NCBI GenBank assembly: GCA_012512265.1
Contig: JAAZEM010000118.1
Span: 1-64,000, forward strand
From: Armatimonadota bacterium
GTDB taxonomy: Bacteria > Armatimonadota > JAAZEB01
Length of the DNA: 64,000 nucleotides
Direction: 5' to 3'
Shown here: positions 35,005 to 44,382 of the stretch, one piece after another
Layout of the letters: each line of letters opens with the position of its first letter
Numbering within the stretch: the stretch's first letter is position 1
Position numbers and translations under genes: made by a program
Notes under the pieces: model-generated
Databases searched by the model: none
Told to the model about the DNA's origin: nothing
What the model saw: the letters and a program-made list of their open reading frames with translations, nothing else

Positions 35005-35079
35005 GCCCCGTTCGTCTAGAGGTCAGGACACCAGATTTTCATTCTGGCGGCAGGGGTTCGATTCCCCTACGGGGTACCA
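35005..35079 (+). tRNA. tRNA-Glu (anticodon TTC), CCA encoded
   Basis: A 75-base cloverleaf: acceptor GCCCCGT/ACGGGGT (first pair G-U), D-arm TCGTCTAGAGGTCAGGACA, anticodon stem CCAGA/TCTGG around TTTTCAT with anticodon TTC, T-arm AGGGGTTCGATTCCCCT, then A and CCA. It lies 126 bases after repA. Confidence 0.97.
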
Positions 35080-35084
35080 TGGCG

Positions 35085-35115
35085 AGGCCGTCTTCGGTGG
35101 AAGGCGGCCTTTTTT
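35085..35115 (+). terminator. Terminator of tRNA-Glu
   Basis: AGGCCG/CGGCCT and inner CTTC/GAAG stems with a short loop, followed by TTTTTT. Confidence 0.88.
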
Positions 35116-35146
35116 GTGCGCTCGCGCCCTGAAGGAGTGGATTCCA

Positions 35147-35965
35147 GTGTCATCCCTGCCCTATGAGCTGATCGCGCTTGACCTCGATATGACTCTCCTC
35201 AACCCCCAGTTGGAGATCAGCCCGCGCAACCGGGCGGCGGTGCGCCGGTGTCGGGACTTGGGCGTGAAAGCGGTGATCAGCTCCGGGCGGATGCACGCAA
35301 GTACCCTCGCCTATCAGCGCGCGCTTGAGCTCGATACCCCTATCATCTCCTATAACGGTGCGCTCATCAAATGCGATACGACCGGCGAGGTTCTCCTGCA
35401 CCGGCGGGTGGATCTCGAGATTGCTCGCGAGATCGTGGCGTTGTGCGAGCGCGAGGGGCTGCACCTGAATTACTACCTCGACGATACGCTCTATGTGCGC
35501 GAGGCGAACCGGTGGGCGCAGCTCTACGCGGAGCGGTGCGCCGTCCCCTTCCATGCCGTGGGCGATTTGCGGAAGCTCACCGACCGTGCTCCCACCAAGC
35601 TCCTCATTTTCGCAGAGCCGGAGCGGATCGCGGAGCTCAACCGCCGCCTGGCTCCTGTCTACGGAGACCGTGCCTACATCACCCCCTCCTTCGCGGACTA
35701 CCTGGAGGTGATGCCACTGGGCGTGGATAAGGGCCAGGCACTTGCCGTGGTCGCCAGGCACTTTGGCGTCCCCCAGGAGAAGACGATTGCCTTCGGAGAT
35801 GCGCTCAACGACGTGCCCGCTCTACGCTGGGCCGGCCTGGGTGTTGCCATGGCGAACGCGAAGCCCGCGGTGAAGGATGCTGCCGACCAGATCGCGCCCC
35901 ATCACGCCGAGGATGGTGTTGCCGCGGTTCTGGAAGCCCTCTTTGATCTCCCCGCCGGGTCCTAG
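35147..35965 (+). CDS. HAD-superfamily phosphatase (Cof type)
   Basis: 272 residues from GTG 35147 with AAGGAG 10 bases ahead. Motif I is LDLDMTLLN (both aspartates present; the usual glycine is Met), motif II SSGR, then the C2-cap and VMPLGVDKGQAL, and motif IV FGDALNDVPAL. Cof-type HADs hydrolyse sugar phosphates, pyridoxal phosphate or flavin phosphates. The substrate is unknown. Confidence 0.92.
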   Translation: MSSLPYELIALDLDMTLLNPQLEISPRNRAAVRRCRDLGVKAVISSGRMHASTLAYQRALELDTPIISYNGALIKCDTTGEVLLHRRVDLEIAREIVALCEREGLHLNYYLDDTLYVREANRWAQLYAERCAVPFHAVGDLRKLTDRAPTKLLIFAEPERIAELNRRLAPVYGDRAYITPSFADYLEVMPLGVDKGQALAVVARHFGVPQEKTIAFGDALNDVPALRWAGLGVAMANAKPAVKDAADQIAPHHAEDGVAAVLEALFDLPAGS

Positions 35966-36138
35966 ACCCCAAGTGTTCGCACGCGCAGTAGTGGCTGCTG
36001 CGAATCCCAACGCTTCCTCACGATACATCTGCTCCGCGCGCCTGCGACGGCCATTTCGCCGCGGGACGCCCTGGCACGGCATTCAGATGGCCTGCGCTGT
36101 GCCGGCAGGGTGCTCTTCCCAAGGCTGGCGTCCTGGAG

Positions 36139-36499
36139 TATAATAAGGTGTGGAGCACGACAGAGAATGGGGGCAGGGCTGTACTGCGGCAGACACCCCC
36201 TGGGAGCAAGAGCCATCGCCAGCTGGTCTGGAGGTGGCGATGGGACGAAGTGTAACGTCCCCTCCGGATCGGCGGAGAAGTGCCTCTGGAGCCGTGGCTG
36301 CTTGGCTCCGGCACGTGCGCCTGCACGGCCCGCGCTCCTATGAGACCGCCACGCCCGGGACCCGTTGGGGGGTGCTGAAGCCACGGGGAAGTGGGCGCCC
36401 GAGAAGCTGGATCTGCCTGACCCAGGTTCGCATCATAGCTCGGAATGCACGCGGCGATGTGCCGGAGTGCCGGTCGCTATTCGTAAGGATCGAAGAACA
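36139..36499 (+). ncRNA. Possible structured leader or small RNA before the thiolase gene
   Basis: A TATAAT at 36139-36144 (weak -35) would start a 350-base leader rich in hairpins: CCATCGCCA/TGGCGATGG (9 bp), CTCCG/CGGAG, GGAGCC/GGCTCC, GTGC/GCAC and a GGGGG/CCCCC arm. No open frame uses it. It matches no riboswitch or housekeeping RNA I know. The bases 35966-36138 show nothing. Confidence 0.35.
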
Positions 36500-37738
36500 A
36501 TGCATCTCATCTTGAAGGAAGACGTCTTCATCTGCTCGGCAGCGCGAACGCCCATCGGGCGCTTTGATGGCAATCTGGCGGAGTTCAGTGCCGTTGATCT
36601 GGGAGCGGTTGCCCTTGCGGCGGCGCTGGAGCGCGCGGGGGTTGATCCAGCGCGCGTAGAGGCGGCCACTCTGGGCAACGTGGTGAAGAGCGGCCTGGGC
36701 ATGGCTCCCGCGAAGGCGGCCGCAGTGAAGGCTGGTCTCCCCGAGACCATCGTCGCCCGGTGCGTCGATTCTGTTTGCGGTTCCGCGCTCGAGGCGGTGA
36801 ATATGACCGTGGAGGCGATTGCCGCCGGGGTGATGCAGGTCGGCGTAGCGGGTGGCATGGAGGCGCGCAGTCAGGCGCCGTACCTTCTCGGTCCCAAGTT
36901 CACGCGCAATTCGGGCGAGTTCCAGAAGGGAAAGCGACCGCGCATGAAGCGCGCCGGCGCCTACCGCTGGGCCCTCGATGGCGCCGAGCCGGAGCAGCTC
37001 AAGGCGCTTGAGATCAAGGATTCGGTCAGCTACGACGGCCTCTTCTGGCCTACCGAGCGCAAGTTTATGCGCGAATATGCCCTTGCCTTTGCCAAGAAGC
37101 AGGGCTACACCGTGGAGCAGATCAACGCCTATGCCGAGCAGAGCCACCGCAAAGCGCGCCTGGCGATCGAGAGTGGCTGGTTCGTCGACGAGATCGCGCC
37201 GTGTGGCGACGTTGCCGTCGACCAAGTGGTCTCCGACGAGAAGCTGGCGGCGATGCGCGAGGAGTGCGCCGACGATCCGGCGGGCAGCTACAACGCCTCC
37301 GTGCCTGCGGATGGCGCCGCGGCCGTCGTCGTTGCTTCTGGCGCCGCCGTGAAGGCATTGGGACTGACGCCTATGGCCCGGGTGGTGGCGTGTGGGCGAG
37401 TGCATTGCCCGGCACCAGAGTTTCTCACCGCGCCCGTGGATGCCGCCAACGAGCTCTCGGAGGCGCTGCGCGCCGCGGGCCAGCCCGGCGATTTCCCGAT
37501 CATCGAGGCGAACGAGGCTTTTGGGATTCAGCTTCCCTTCTTCGAGGCGAGCTTCCCCGGCGCCGCGATCAACGTCCACGGCGGGGCTGTCGCCTTGGGT
37601 CACCCGCTCGGCGCCGCTGGCGCACGTCTGCTCACCACGCTCCTCTACGCGATGAAGCGCTATGATCACCCGCGCGGCCTGGTCACTCTCTGCTTCGGGG
37701 GCGGTGGCGCCGTCGCGATCGCTGTCGAACGCTGCTGA
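36500..37738 (+). CDS. Thiolase family protein (acetyl-CoA acetyltransferase)
   Basis: 412 residues from ATG 36500. The nucleophile is Cys93 in CVDSVCGSALEAV; NEAFGIQ, GGAVALGHPLGAAGAR and the final CFGGGGAVA carry the other catalytic His and Cys. It condenses or cleaves acetoacetyl-CoA-type thioesters. The next gene starts 9 bases later. Without beta-oxidation neighbours the direction of use is unclear. Confidence 0.92.
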   Translation: MHLILKEDVFICSAARTPIGRFDGNLAEFSAVDLGAVALAAALERAGVDPARVEAATLGNVVKSGLGMAPAKAAAVKAGLPETIVARCVDSVCGSALEAVNMTVEAIAAGVMQVGVAGGMEARSQAPYLLGPKFTRNSGEFQKGKRPRMKRAGAYRWALDGAEPEQLKALEIKDSVSYDGLFWPTERKFMREYALAFAKKQGYTVEQINAYAEQSHRKARLAIESGWFVDEIAPCGDVAVDQVVSDEKLAAMREECADDPAGSYNASVPADGAAAVVVASGAAVKALGLTPMARVVACGRVHCPAPEFLTAPVDAANELSEALRAAGQPGDFPIIEANEAFGIQLPFFEASFPGAAINVHGGAVALGHPLGAAGARLLTTLLYAMKRYDHPRGLVTLCFGGGGAVAIAVERC

Positions 37739-37747
37739 GGGAATACT

Positions 37748-38950
37748 ATGAAGCTTGTACAGTTCGGCGCCGGGAACATCGGCCGCTCCTTCATCGGCCA
37801 ACTCTTCTCGCGTGCCGGGTATGAAGTGGTCTTTGCCGATGTCGTGCCAGAGGTCATCCGCCTCCTCAATGAGCGCCGGCGCTACCGCGTTGAGATCAAG
37901 GACGACCCGCCGGGAACGATCTGGGTAGAGAATGTGCGCGCGGTGGACGGCCGCGACCGTGACCAGGTTGTCGCCGAGTTGACCACCGCCGATATTGCCG
38001 GCACGGCAGTAGGACCCGCTGCTCTCCCGCACCTCTTTCCGGTGATCGCCGCAGCGCTCCGCGCGCGCCGGGAGCAGGGCCGGGGCCCGCTCGATATCAT
38101 CCTCTGCGAGAACCTGCGCGGGGCGGCTGCCACGGTGCGCGAGGGCGTGGCCGCCCTCTTGCCGGGTGATTTCCCCCTGGACGAAAGCCTGGGCCTGGTG
38201 GAGACGAGCATCGGCAAGATGGTGCCGATCATGACCGCGGCGCAGCGCGCCGCCGATCCCCTCGCCGTCCATGCCGAGGCCTACAACACGCTCATCTGCG
38301 ACGCGCGCGGCTTCCGCGGCCCCATTCCGAACGTGCCGGGGCTCGATCCCAAGCAGAACATGCGTGCCTACGTGGACCGCAAGTCGTTCATCCACAACCT
38401 GGGACACGCAATCACCGCCTACGTCGGCTATGTGTGCGACCCGCGCATGGTCTATCTGTGGGAAGCGGTGGAGCGTCCGGATGTGCGCGAGGTAGCCGAG
38501 GGGGCGATGTGGGAGTCGGCGCGGGCGCTTATCCGCGAGTATCCCGAGGAGTTCACGGAGGCAAACCAGCGCGAGCATATCGAGGACCTTCTGAGGCGCT
38601 TTGCCAACCGTGCCCTGGGCGATACGATCTTCCGCGTGGGCCGGGACCTGCCGCGCAAGCTCTCCCCCGAGGATCGTCTGGTCGGAGCGTTGCGCCTCGG
38701 CCTGCGCCACGGCCTTTCCGCGCCAAACACGCTGCTTGGCATTGCTGCGGCTCTCCATTTCCGCGCGGTCGATGAGGAGGGCCGGCTCCATCCCGCCGAC
38801 GCGCAGTTCGTCGAGGAGTGGATTCCACAGGGCCCCGAGAAGATCTTGACCGGAGTGTGTGCCCTGAATCCGGATGTGCCCGCCGAAGCCGCGTGCATCC
38901 ACGAGGTGACGGCCGCCTACCACCGCCTCGGATCCGGCGCCGGGCTGTAG
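37748..38950 (+). CDS. mtlD: Mannitol-1-phosphate 5-dehydrogenase-like protein
   Basis: 400 residues with the N-terminal NAD-binding VQFGAGNIGRSFIG, then ILCENLRGAA, SIGKMVPIM and YVDRKSFIHNLGHA, which carries the catalytic Lys of the polyol-specific long-chain dehydrogenases. It oxidises mannitol-1-phosphate to fructose-6-phosphate. No mannitol phosphotransferase genes are near, so the polyol phosphate may differ. Directly follows the thiolase gene by 9 bases. Confidence 0.87.
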   Translation: MKLVQFGAGNIGRSFIGQLFSRAGYEVVFADVVPEVIRLLNERRRYRVEIKDDPPGTIWVENVRAVDGRDRDQVVAELTTADIAGTAVGPAALPHLFPVIAAALRARREQGRGPLDIILCENLRGAAATVREGVAALLPGDFPLDESLGLVETSIGKMVPIMTAAQRAADPLAVHAEAYNTLICDARGFRGPIPNVPGLDPKQNMRAYVDRKSFIHNLGHAITAYVGYVCDPRMVYLWEAVERPDVREVAEGAMWESARALIREYPEEFTEANQREHIEDLLRRFANRALGDTIFRVGRDLPRKLSPEDRLVGALRLGLRHGLSAPNTLLGIAAALHFRAVDEEGRLHPADAQFVEEWIPQGPEKILTGVCALNPDVPAEAACIHEVTAAYHRLGSGAGL

Positions 38951-39076
38951 CAGCGCGCCCCGAAACCATCGTGGCTTCCGGCAGGTGAACGCGCGGGAGC
39001 ATGATAAAGTAGTTCAGTGATCCCGTTCGTCCGGGGCCACTCCCGGCGATCGCTGTGGGATGAGGAGATAAGACTG

Positions 39077-40114
39077 ATGGATATCATTGGGCAGATCAAG
39101 GCGCGCGCGAAAAGCGCCGGCCTGACCATCGCGCTTCCCGAGGGGGAGGAGGAGCGGAACGTCATTGCTGCCGGGCAGGTGATGCGCGAGGGTATTGCAA
39201 AGATCATCCTCCTGGGCCGTGAGAAAGAGGTGCGCGCAACCGCCGCGCGCGTGGGTACCGATCTCAGCGACATTCCGATTGTGGATCCCTCCACCGACCC
39301 TCGGTTTGAGGAGTTCTCTAACCGCTTCTATGAGATGCGCAAGGCCAAGGGGATGACCCCGGACCAGGCGCGCGATGCCATGCGCGATCCGATCCACTTT
39401 GCGGCGATGATGGTGAAGCTGGGCCAGGCCGATGGCTACGTCTCGGGCGCGATCCACGCCACCGCCGACGTGCTCCGCCCGGCGCTTACGATCATCCGTC
39501 CGGCGCGCGGGATCAAGACGGTTTCCGCCTGGTTCCTGATGGTCCTCCCGGATCCCACCTACGGCGCGAACGGGGTCCTTGCCTACGGCGATAGCGGTAT
39601 GGTGATCGACCCGGACGCCGAGCAGCTGGCCGAGATCGCGATCGAAACCGCGGAGTCGTTCCACGCGCTCACCGGTGCCGAGCCGCGCGTTGCCATGCTC
39701 TCCTTCTCCACCAAGGGGAGCGCGAAGCACCCGCTGGTCGACAAGGTGGTGCAGGCAACCGAGCTGGTGCGAAAGCGCGCCCCGGATCTGCTCGTGGATG
39801 GCGAGCTCCAGGCCGATGCGGCGCTCGTTCCCTCCGTGGCCAAGACGAAGGTCAAGGGCGAGAGCCCCGTGGCCGGACGTGCCAACGTGCTGATCTTCCC
39901 CAACCTCGATTGCGGGAACATCGCCTACAAGCTCACCGAGCGCCTGGCGCACGCGGGGGCCTACGGACCGCTTATTCAGGGCCTGGCCCGGCCGGTCAAC
40001 GATCTCTCGCGTGGGTGTTCCGCGGAGGATATCGTCAACATCGTCGCGATCACCGCGCTTCAGGCCGTCTCCGCGCGCGAGCATGAGAAGAACGCCGTGG
40101 GTACCGACGGATGA
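39077..40114 (+). CDS. pta: Phosphate acetyltransferase
   Basis: 345 residues from ATG 39077 (GAGGAG upstream). It is the short form of Pta: [66 protein letters not shown]. It interconverts acetyl-CoA and acetyl phosphate. Phosphate butyryltransferase is the nearest alternative. Its stop overlaps the next gene (ATGA). Confidence 0.93.
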   Translation: MDIIGQIKARAKSAGLTIALPEGEEERNVIAAGQVMREGIAKIILLGREKEVRATAARVGTDLSDIPIVDPSTDPRFEEFSNRFYEMRKAKGMTPDQARDAMRDPIHFAAMMVKLGQADGYVSGAIHATADVLRPALTIIRPARGIKTVSAWFLMVLPDPTYGANGVLAYGDSGMVIDPDAEQLAEIAIETAESFHALTGAEPRVAMLSFSTKGSAKHPLVDKVVQATELVRKRAPDLLVDGELQADAALVPSVAKTKVKGESPVAGRANVLIFPNLDCGNIAYKLTERLAHAGAYGPLIQGLARPVNDLSRGCSAEDIVNIVAITALQAVSAREHEKNAVGTDG

Positions 40115-41205
40115 AAAAGGTCTTCATCGCCGCCACTCACCAGAACGAGGGGAAGACGACACTCTCTCTCGGGTTGCTGGCTGCTCTGCAGAACCGCGGG
40201 CTCGATGTCGGCTTCATCAAGCCGGTCGGCCAGCGCTACATGGAGGTCAACGGCCAGAAGATCGACGAGGATGCCGTGCTCGTCGCCGCCGTGATGGACC
40301 GCGAGGAGGAGCTGGCGGCGATGAGCCCCATCGCCGTGGAGTCGCGTTTCACCCGCGAGTATATCGACGCGCCCCGGCCTGATGACCTGCTGGATCGGAT
40401 CACAGCCGCCTTCCACCAGGTGTCGCAGGGCCGAGACTTCATGGTGATCGAAGGCACCGGCCATGCCGGCGTTGGCTCCGTCTTCGATCTCTCCAACGCG
40501 CGCGTAGCGCAGCACTTGGGCGCGGGGGTGATCCTGGTGACCGGGGGTGGCATCGGCCGGCCGATCGATGAGATCATGCTCAACCGCTGTCTCTTCGCCG
40601 CGCATGGCGTGCCGGTGATCGGGGTGATCATCAACCGCGCGATTCCCGAAAAGCTCGAGATGATCCGCGACTATGCCGGCCGTGGCCTGGCGCGCTTCGG
40701 CGTCGATCTCCTCGGGGTGATCCCCCTCCGGCCACGCCTCTCTAACCCGACGGTGCGTCAGGTCGTGGATGGCCTGAAAGGCCGGCTCCTCAACGGCGGC
40801 GATTCCCTCGACCACAAGATCGAGCGCTGCGTGATCGGCACCATGTCGCCTCATACGGCGCTCGATCACTTCGCTCCCGGTGTCCTGGCCATCCTTCCCG
40901 GGGATCGGGAGGACCTGCTTCTTGCCGCCATGAGCTCTTGCGTCATGGGCGAGAGGCAGTCGTATTGCGTCTCTGGCATTGTGCTCACGCGCGGTATTCT
41001 CCCGCATGCCACCGTGATGCGCCTGGTGAAGCGCACCCAGATTCCCGTGGTGCTCGTGGACGATGAGAGCTACTCGGTCGTCTCCAAGATCCACGATCTC
41101 ACCGTCAAGATGCAGCCAAACGATACCGAAACGATCCAGCTGGCGCAGCGTCTGGTCGAAAAGCACGTCGATATCGATCGCGTGCTGGCTGCTGCCACGT
41201 CATAG
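40111..41205 (+). CDS. P-loop/DRTGG-domain protein, partner of pta
   Basis: 364 residues. The N-terminus has a P-loop, [10 protein letters not shown], like dethiobiotin-synthase/CobQ-type ATPases, and FIKPVGQRY. The middle is a DRTGG-like domain ([20 protein letters not shown]) and the C-terminus [14 protein letters not shown]. The same two modules form the N-terminal half of long Pta proteins, so this is a split version encoded next to the short pta. It probably regulates or assists Pta. Confidence 0.85.
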   Translation: MKKVFIAATHQNEGKTTLSLGLLAALQNRGLDVGFIKPVGQRYMEVNGQKIDEDAVLVAAVMDREEELAAMSPIAVESRFTREYIDAPRPDDLLDRITAAFHQVSQGRDFMVIEGTGHAGVGSVFDLSNARVAQHLGAGVILVTGGGIGRPIDEIMLNRCLFAAHGVPVIGVIINRAIPEKLEMIRDYAGRGLARFGVDLLGVIPLRPRLSNPTVRQVVDGLKGRLLNGGDSLDHKIERCVIGTMSPHTALDHFAPGVLAILPGDREDLLLAAMSSCVMGERQSYCVSGIVLTRGILPHATVMRLVKRTQIPVVLVDDESYSVVSKIHDLTVKMQPNDTETIQLAQRLVEKHVDIDRVLAAATS

Positions 41206-41320
41206 CACGCCGGGAGTCGGGCGTCGTCTCGCCTCCCCGGTTTCCCCAATCATGCTCCAGGCGAAGAAGGACCCCCCAACTCCCCCGCGGAATCATCTTT
41301 CATTCTGAAAGGAGAAGCCA

Positions 41321-42385
41321 ATGACACCGAGAGCACGCGTGGAGGCTGCCCTGCGGGGCGAGATGCCGGACAAGGTGCCTTTTACCGTGTATGAGAGCAA
41401 GATCCCCCAATGCGCCGTCGAGCGGCAGCTTCGCAACGAGGGCCTCTGCATCGTCGTGCGGACGGTGCCGGTGGTAAACACGATCACGCCCAACGTCACC
41501 GTGGAGAGCCACATCTTCACCCAGGACGGGGTGCGCTATACCCGCACGATCTACCATACGCCAGTCGGCGATTTGAGCACGCTGACGCGGCCGGCGGGGT
41601 TCACGTCGTGGCATGTGGAGAAGATCTTCAAGACGCCCGAGGATTATAAGCCGCTCCTCTTCCTGATCCAGGACCGGCAGTTTCTGCCCAACTACGCCGC
41701 CTTTGAACGGGCTCAGGCCGATTTTGGCGAAGATGGCTTTTTCCGCGGCGCGGTGGGCTCCACGCCGCTGCACGAGATCATGGTCTCCATGATGGGGGTC
41801 GAGACCTTCGCCATCGAATGGGTGGAGCGCCGCGACGAGATCATGAAGCTGTATGACGCCCTCGTGGAGAAGCTGCGGAGCCTCTACCCCTTGCTTGCCG
41901 ACTCGCCGGCGCTTGCCTTCAACTACGGCGGCAACGAGACGGCGGATGTGATGGGCCGCGAGCGTTTTGAGAAGTACGTGGCGCCCCACTACGATGAGGC
42001 CGCCGAGGTCCTCCATAAGAAGGGGAAGCTCCTGGGCGCACACCTCGATGGAAACAACCGCGTGTGGGCCGATATCGTCGCCCGATCTGGGCTGGACTAT
42101 ATCGAGGCGTTTACTCCCGCGCCGGACACCGACATGAGCATGGCCGATGCGCGCGAGGTGTGGGCGGATAAAGTCCTCTGGATCAACTACCCCTCCTCCG
42201 TCCACCTCGCCTCAATCGAGACGATCGAGGAGACAACGCGCCAGATCCTACGCGATGCCGCTCCGGGCGACCGGCTTCTCGTGGGCATCACCGAGGATGT
42301 GCCCGAGAACCGGTGGCGCGAGAACTTCCTCGCGATCTCGCGGGTGCTCGACACCGATGGCCGAACGCCCGTCGCGGCGTCATGA
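41321..42385 (+). CDS. Uroporphyrinogen decarboxylase family (methyltransferase-like) protein
   Basis: 354 residues. MTPRARVEAALRGEMPDKVP is the typical URO-D superfamily beginning; a TIM barrel follows with LGAHLDGNNR and a C-terminal VGITEDVPENRW. Heme-type HemE residues are not evident, and in related genomes such proteins are corrinoid methyltransferases. AAAGGAG precedes the ATG by 6 bases. No corrinoid protein is adjacent, so the role is uncertain. Confidence 0.8.
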   Translation: MTPRARVEAALRGEMPDKVPFTVYESKIPQCAVERQLRNEGLCIVVRTVPVVNTITPNVTVESHIFTQDGVRYTRTIYHTPVGDLSTLTRPAGFTSWHVEKIFKTPEDYKPLLFLIQDRQFLPNYAAFERAQADFGEDGFFRGAVGSTPLHEIMVSMMGVETFAIEWVERRDEIMKLYDALVEKLRSLYPLLADSPALAFNYGGNETADVMGRERFEKYVAPHYDEAAEVLHKKGKLLGAHLDGNNRVWADIVARSGLDYIEAFTPAPDTDMSMADAREVWADKVLWINYPSSVHLASIETIEETTRQILRDAAPGDRLLVGITEDVPENRWRENFLAISRVLDTDGRTPVAAS

Positions 42386-42448
42386 GGCCTCGCGCGACGA
42401 TAGCCGGCGCCCGGGCCACCGAGACCTGTCCGTATTCAGCACACTGGT

Positions 42449-42483
42449 AGGCCTGGGGTGGTCTGAAACACCACCCCGGGCCT
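42449..42483. terminator. Bidirectional terminator
   Basis: AGGCCTGGGGTGGT pairs with ACCACCCCGGGCCT (14 bp, one G-T) around a 7-base loop between two convergent genes. Confidence 0.75.
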
Positions 42484-42487
42484 CCTG

Positions 42488-42694
42488 CTACTTCTCTTCT
42501 TCCTCCTCATACTCCTCGTACCAGCCCTCCGGTCCCGCGCTGGAATGGAGATGCGTGGCGAATTCGAGGAGTGCCACCGCCGCTTCGACGCGAGTTTCGC
42601 CGTCTTGGCTCTCGTCGTTGGCGACCTGGCGGAGCACCTTCACCGCGTCACCAATCGCTCCCTGGAATTCCTGTGCATCGAGCTCGACCATCAT
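42488..42694 (-). CDS. Small acidic hypothetical protein
   Basis: 68 residues from ATG 42694 with AAGGAG seven bases upstream. Two helices (FQGAIGDAVKVLRQVAND; TRVEAAVALLEFATHLH) and an acidic tail YEEYEEEEEK. It follows the copper-amine-oxidase-N gene by 34 bases and may be co-transcribed. Unrecognised. Confidence 0.7.
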   Translation of the reverse strand: MMVELDAQEFQGAIGDAVKVLRQVANDESQDGETRVEAAVALLEFATHLHSSAGPEGWYEEYEEEEEK

Positions 42695-42728
42695 CTCAAG
42701 ACTCCTTATTTCGTTTCCCTGCCGGGGA

Positions 42729-43622
42729 TCACGGCGCGGCCGTGATCCGGATCTCCCGGGTATCCTGAAGTGGCACCTCCAGCGCATGGGTCACCCTGCC
42801 GGTGACGGTGTAGCTTCCCGGCGGCACGCGAGCACCGGTATTGTCCGTCCCGTCCCATCGCACGGTGAACGCGCGCGTCTCGTCTGGCAACAACACCAAC
42901 TGCGTCACTGCCTGGGTGAATGCCCGGCCCTCTGACCAGCGCCACACCACCTCGCCATTGCGCTGGACGATGAAATCGAAGAGTTGGCCGGTGCGCATCA
43001 GCAGGCGCACCGTCTCGCTCCCCCTGTTTCGAATGCGGAGCGTCAACTCGATGGGCGCGCCCGCCGGATACTCCGCTTGCGGTGTGCTCAGGCCCACCTC
43101 CACCGACTGTTGTATTTGCGCTGCCGGCGTTGGCTGTGCCGGCTCCTCCGGGCTGGGCGGCGCGGCAGGCTGATCCACTGTGCGAATGTAGATCGTGCGT
43201 GCCTGCGGATCCCAACGCACGTCGGCGCCGAACGTCTCGGCCACGACGCGCAATGGGACCATCGTGCGCCCCTGGATCACCTGCACCGGCACGCGCGTTC
43301 GGATGCTGCGGTTGCCAGCAACGAGCGTCTCCGCGCCCGCCTGCACGACAACGCGCTGCCCCTCGTAATCGATCACCGCCTCGCGCCCGGCGGGCTGCCA
43401 GGTGAGGTTCGCGCCTAGCGCCTGCGCGATAAACCGGATGGGGACGAGCGTAGTCCCTTGGATGATGCGCGGGGCGATATCCGTCTGCACCATCCGCCCG
43501 TTGACCACCAGGCGGGGAGGGTTCTGCGACGCTGGCGCGCGCGCTTGCGATGGTGTTTCCGCGGCAGCCGATGCAATCCAAGTAGCCGCCGCGAGGATCA
43601 GAACCCAACTGGCTGCTCTCAT
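42729..43622 (-). CDS. Exported protein with copper-amine-oxidase-N-like and BsuPI domains
   Basis: 297 residues with a signal peptide (SWVLILAAATWIASAAA). Two copies of the stalk-like Cu_amine_oxidN1 repeat follow (VPIRFIAQALGANLTW and VPLRVVAETFGADVRW), then a Pro-rich linker and a BsuPI proteinase-inhibitor-type domain (LLMRTGQLFDFIVQRNG ... YTVTGRV). The first domain binds the cell surface or polymers in many exported proteins. The start is ATG 43622; GTG 43628 with GGAGGGGG 6 bases ahead is an alternative. Confidence 0.85.
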   Translation of the reverse strand: MRAASWVLILAAATWIASAAAETPSQARAPASQNPPRLVVNGRMVQTDIAPRIIQGTTLVPIRFIAQALGANLTWQPAGREAVIDYEGQRVVVQAGAETLVAGNRSIRTRVPVQVIQGRTMVPLRVVAETFGADVRWDPQARTIYIRTVDQPAAPPSPEEPAQPTPAAQIQQSVEVGLSTPQAEYPAGAPIELTLRIRNRGSETVRLLMRTGQLFDFIVQRNGEVVWRWSEGRAFTQAVTQLVLLPDETRAFTVRWDGTDNTGARVPPGSYTVTGRVTHALEVPLQDTREIRITAAP

Positions 43623-43791
43623 GACCACAACGTTCCCCCTCCTAACCACGCGCCAAACGGCGCGCGCCTTCAACGCGGCATCCCGGTGTAATGCCAGGAC
43701 GCGACAGCTCGCGGGCGCGTTTCCGGCGAGAGAGAGACGCCCATTGTTGCAGGGAAGGAAAGGGGAGGGTGACTGCGAAGATCGCACCTAT

Positions 43792-44115
43792 TTACGCATC
43801 GCCGAGCGCCCGGCGCCCGGCCTCGCGGAGATAGGGGATGAGCGCCTCGAACTCCTCCCGGCGCTCCTCGCTGAAGATGATCACGTAGATGCTGAGGCAA
43901 TCCTCGTTAAAGCAGAGGAAAATGGCGGCATCGAGCGGGGGCAGCTCGTGCGGGCTGGCGCCCTCCAGACCCGCGGCTGAGGCGCCGCCGGCGGGGAAGG
44001 GGATGAGGAAGGTCGTCCCGGAGCAGCGCGGGCATGCCGCCAGCTCCTCGAGCGTCAGCTCCCATACCTCACGCGAGTAGGGCGCGCGTATCGCCTTGAA
44101 CGCTGTCCATTCCAT
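43792..44115 (-). CDS. Hypothetical protein with a four-cysteine zinc-ribbon pattern
   Basis: 107 residues from ATG 44115. MEWTAFKAIRAPYSREVWEL is followed by CPRC and, 40 residues later, CFNEDC; these four cysteines look like a zinc ribbon split by a Gly/Pro loop. The end is helical (FEALIPYLREAGRRAL). No family name is known to me. The 158-bp element separates it from the membrane-protein gene. Confidence 0.6.
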   Translation of the reverse strand: MEWTAFKAIRAPYSREVWELTLEELAACPRCSGTTFLIPFPAGGASAAGLEGASPHELPPLDAAIFLCFNEDCLSIYVIIFSEERREEFEALIPYLREAGRRALGDA

Positions 44116-44221
44116 CGAGACCCCCCTGGCGTGATGCACCGGCACGCGCCGGCGGCATCTGCCCCCCTCGCGCGATTCCACGGGGTCGGCGCCGCTCCCC
44201 GCGTGCGTGGCGCGCTAGCTC

Positions 44222-44379
44222 GAAGTATTCACCAGAATACTTCAAGAGAAGTCTCTTGCCTGGTGGCACTCCGTTGCCGCCACAAGCGCCCGGCGGCAGA
44301 GTGTTTTCGAGGGCAGTGCCCACAAACCTGGGCCACGCCTGATAGAGAGACTTCTTTTCATTATTCTGATGAATAATGC
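44222..44379. mobile_element. 158-bp MITE-like element with hairpin ends
   Basis: The two ends are imperfect inverted repeats of about 43 bases (roughly 80% identical by eye), and each end is itself a hairpin: GAAGTATTC/GAATACTTC at 44222-44243 and CATTATTC/GAATAATG at 44359-44378; AGAAGTCTCT is shared near both. It ends 3 bases from the stop of the membrane-protein gene. A degraded copy of its end lies at 25725-25762. No transposase is seen. Confidence 0.5.
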
Positions 44380-44382
44380 GCG

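Noticed and set aside
34996-35115. tRNA-Glu 3' end as the attachment site of an integrated plasmid
   Set aside because: No duplicate of the tRNA 3' end and no integrase gene were found in the window; integration remains only a possibility.
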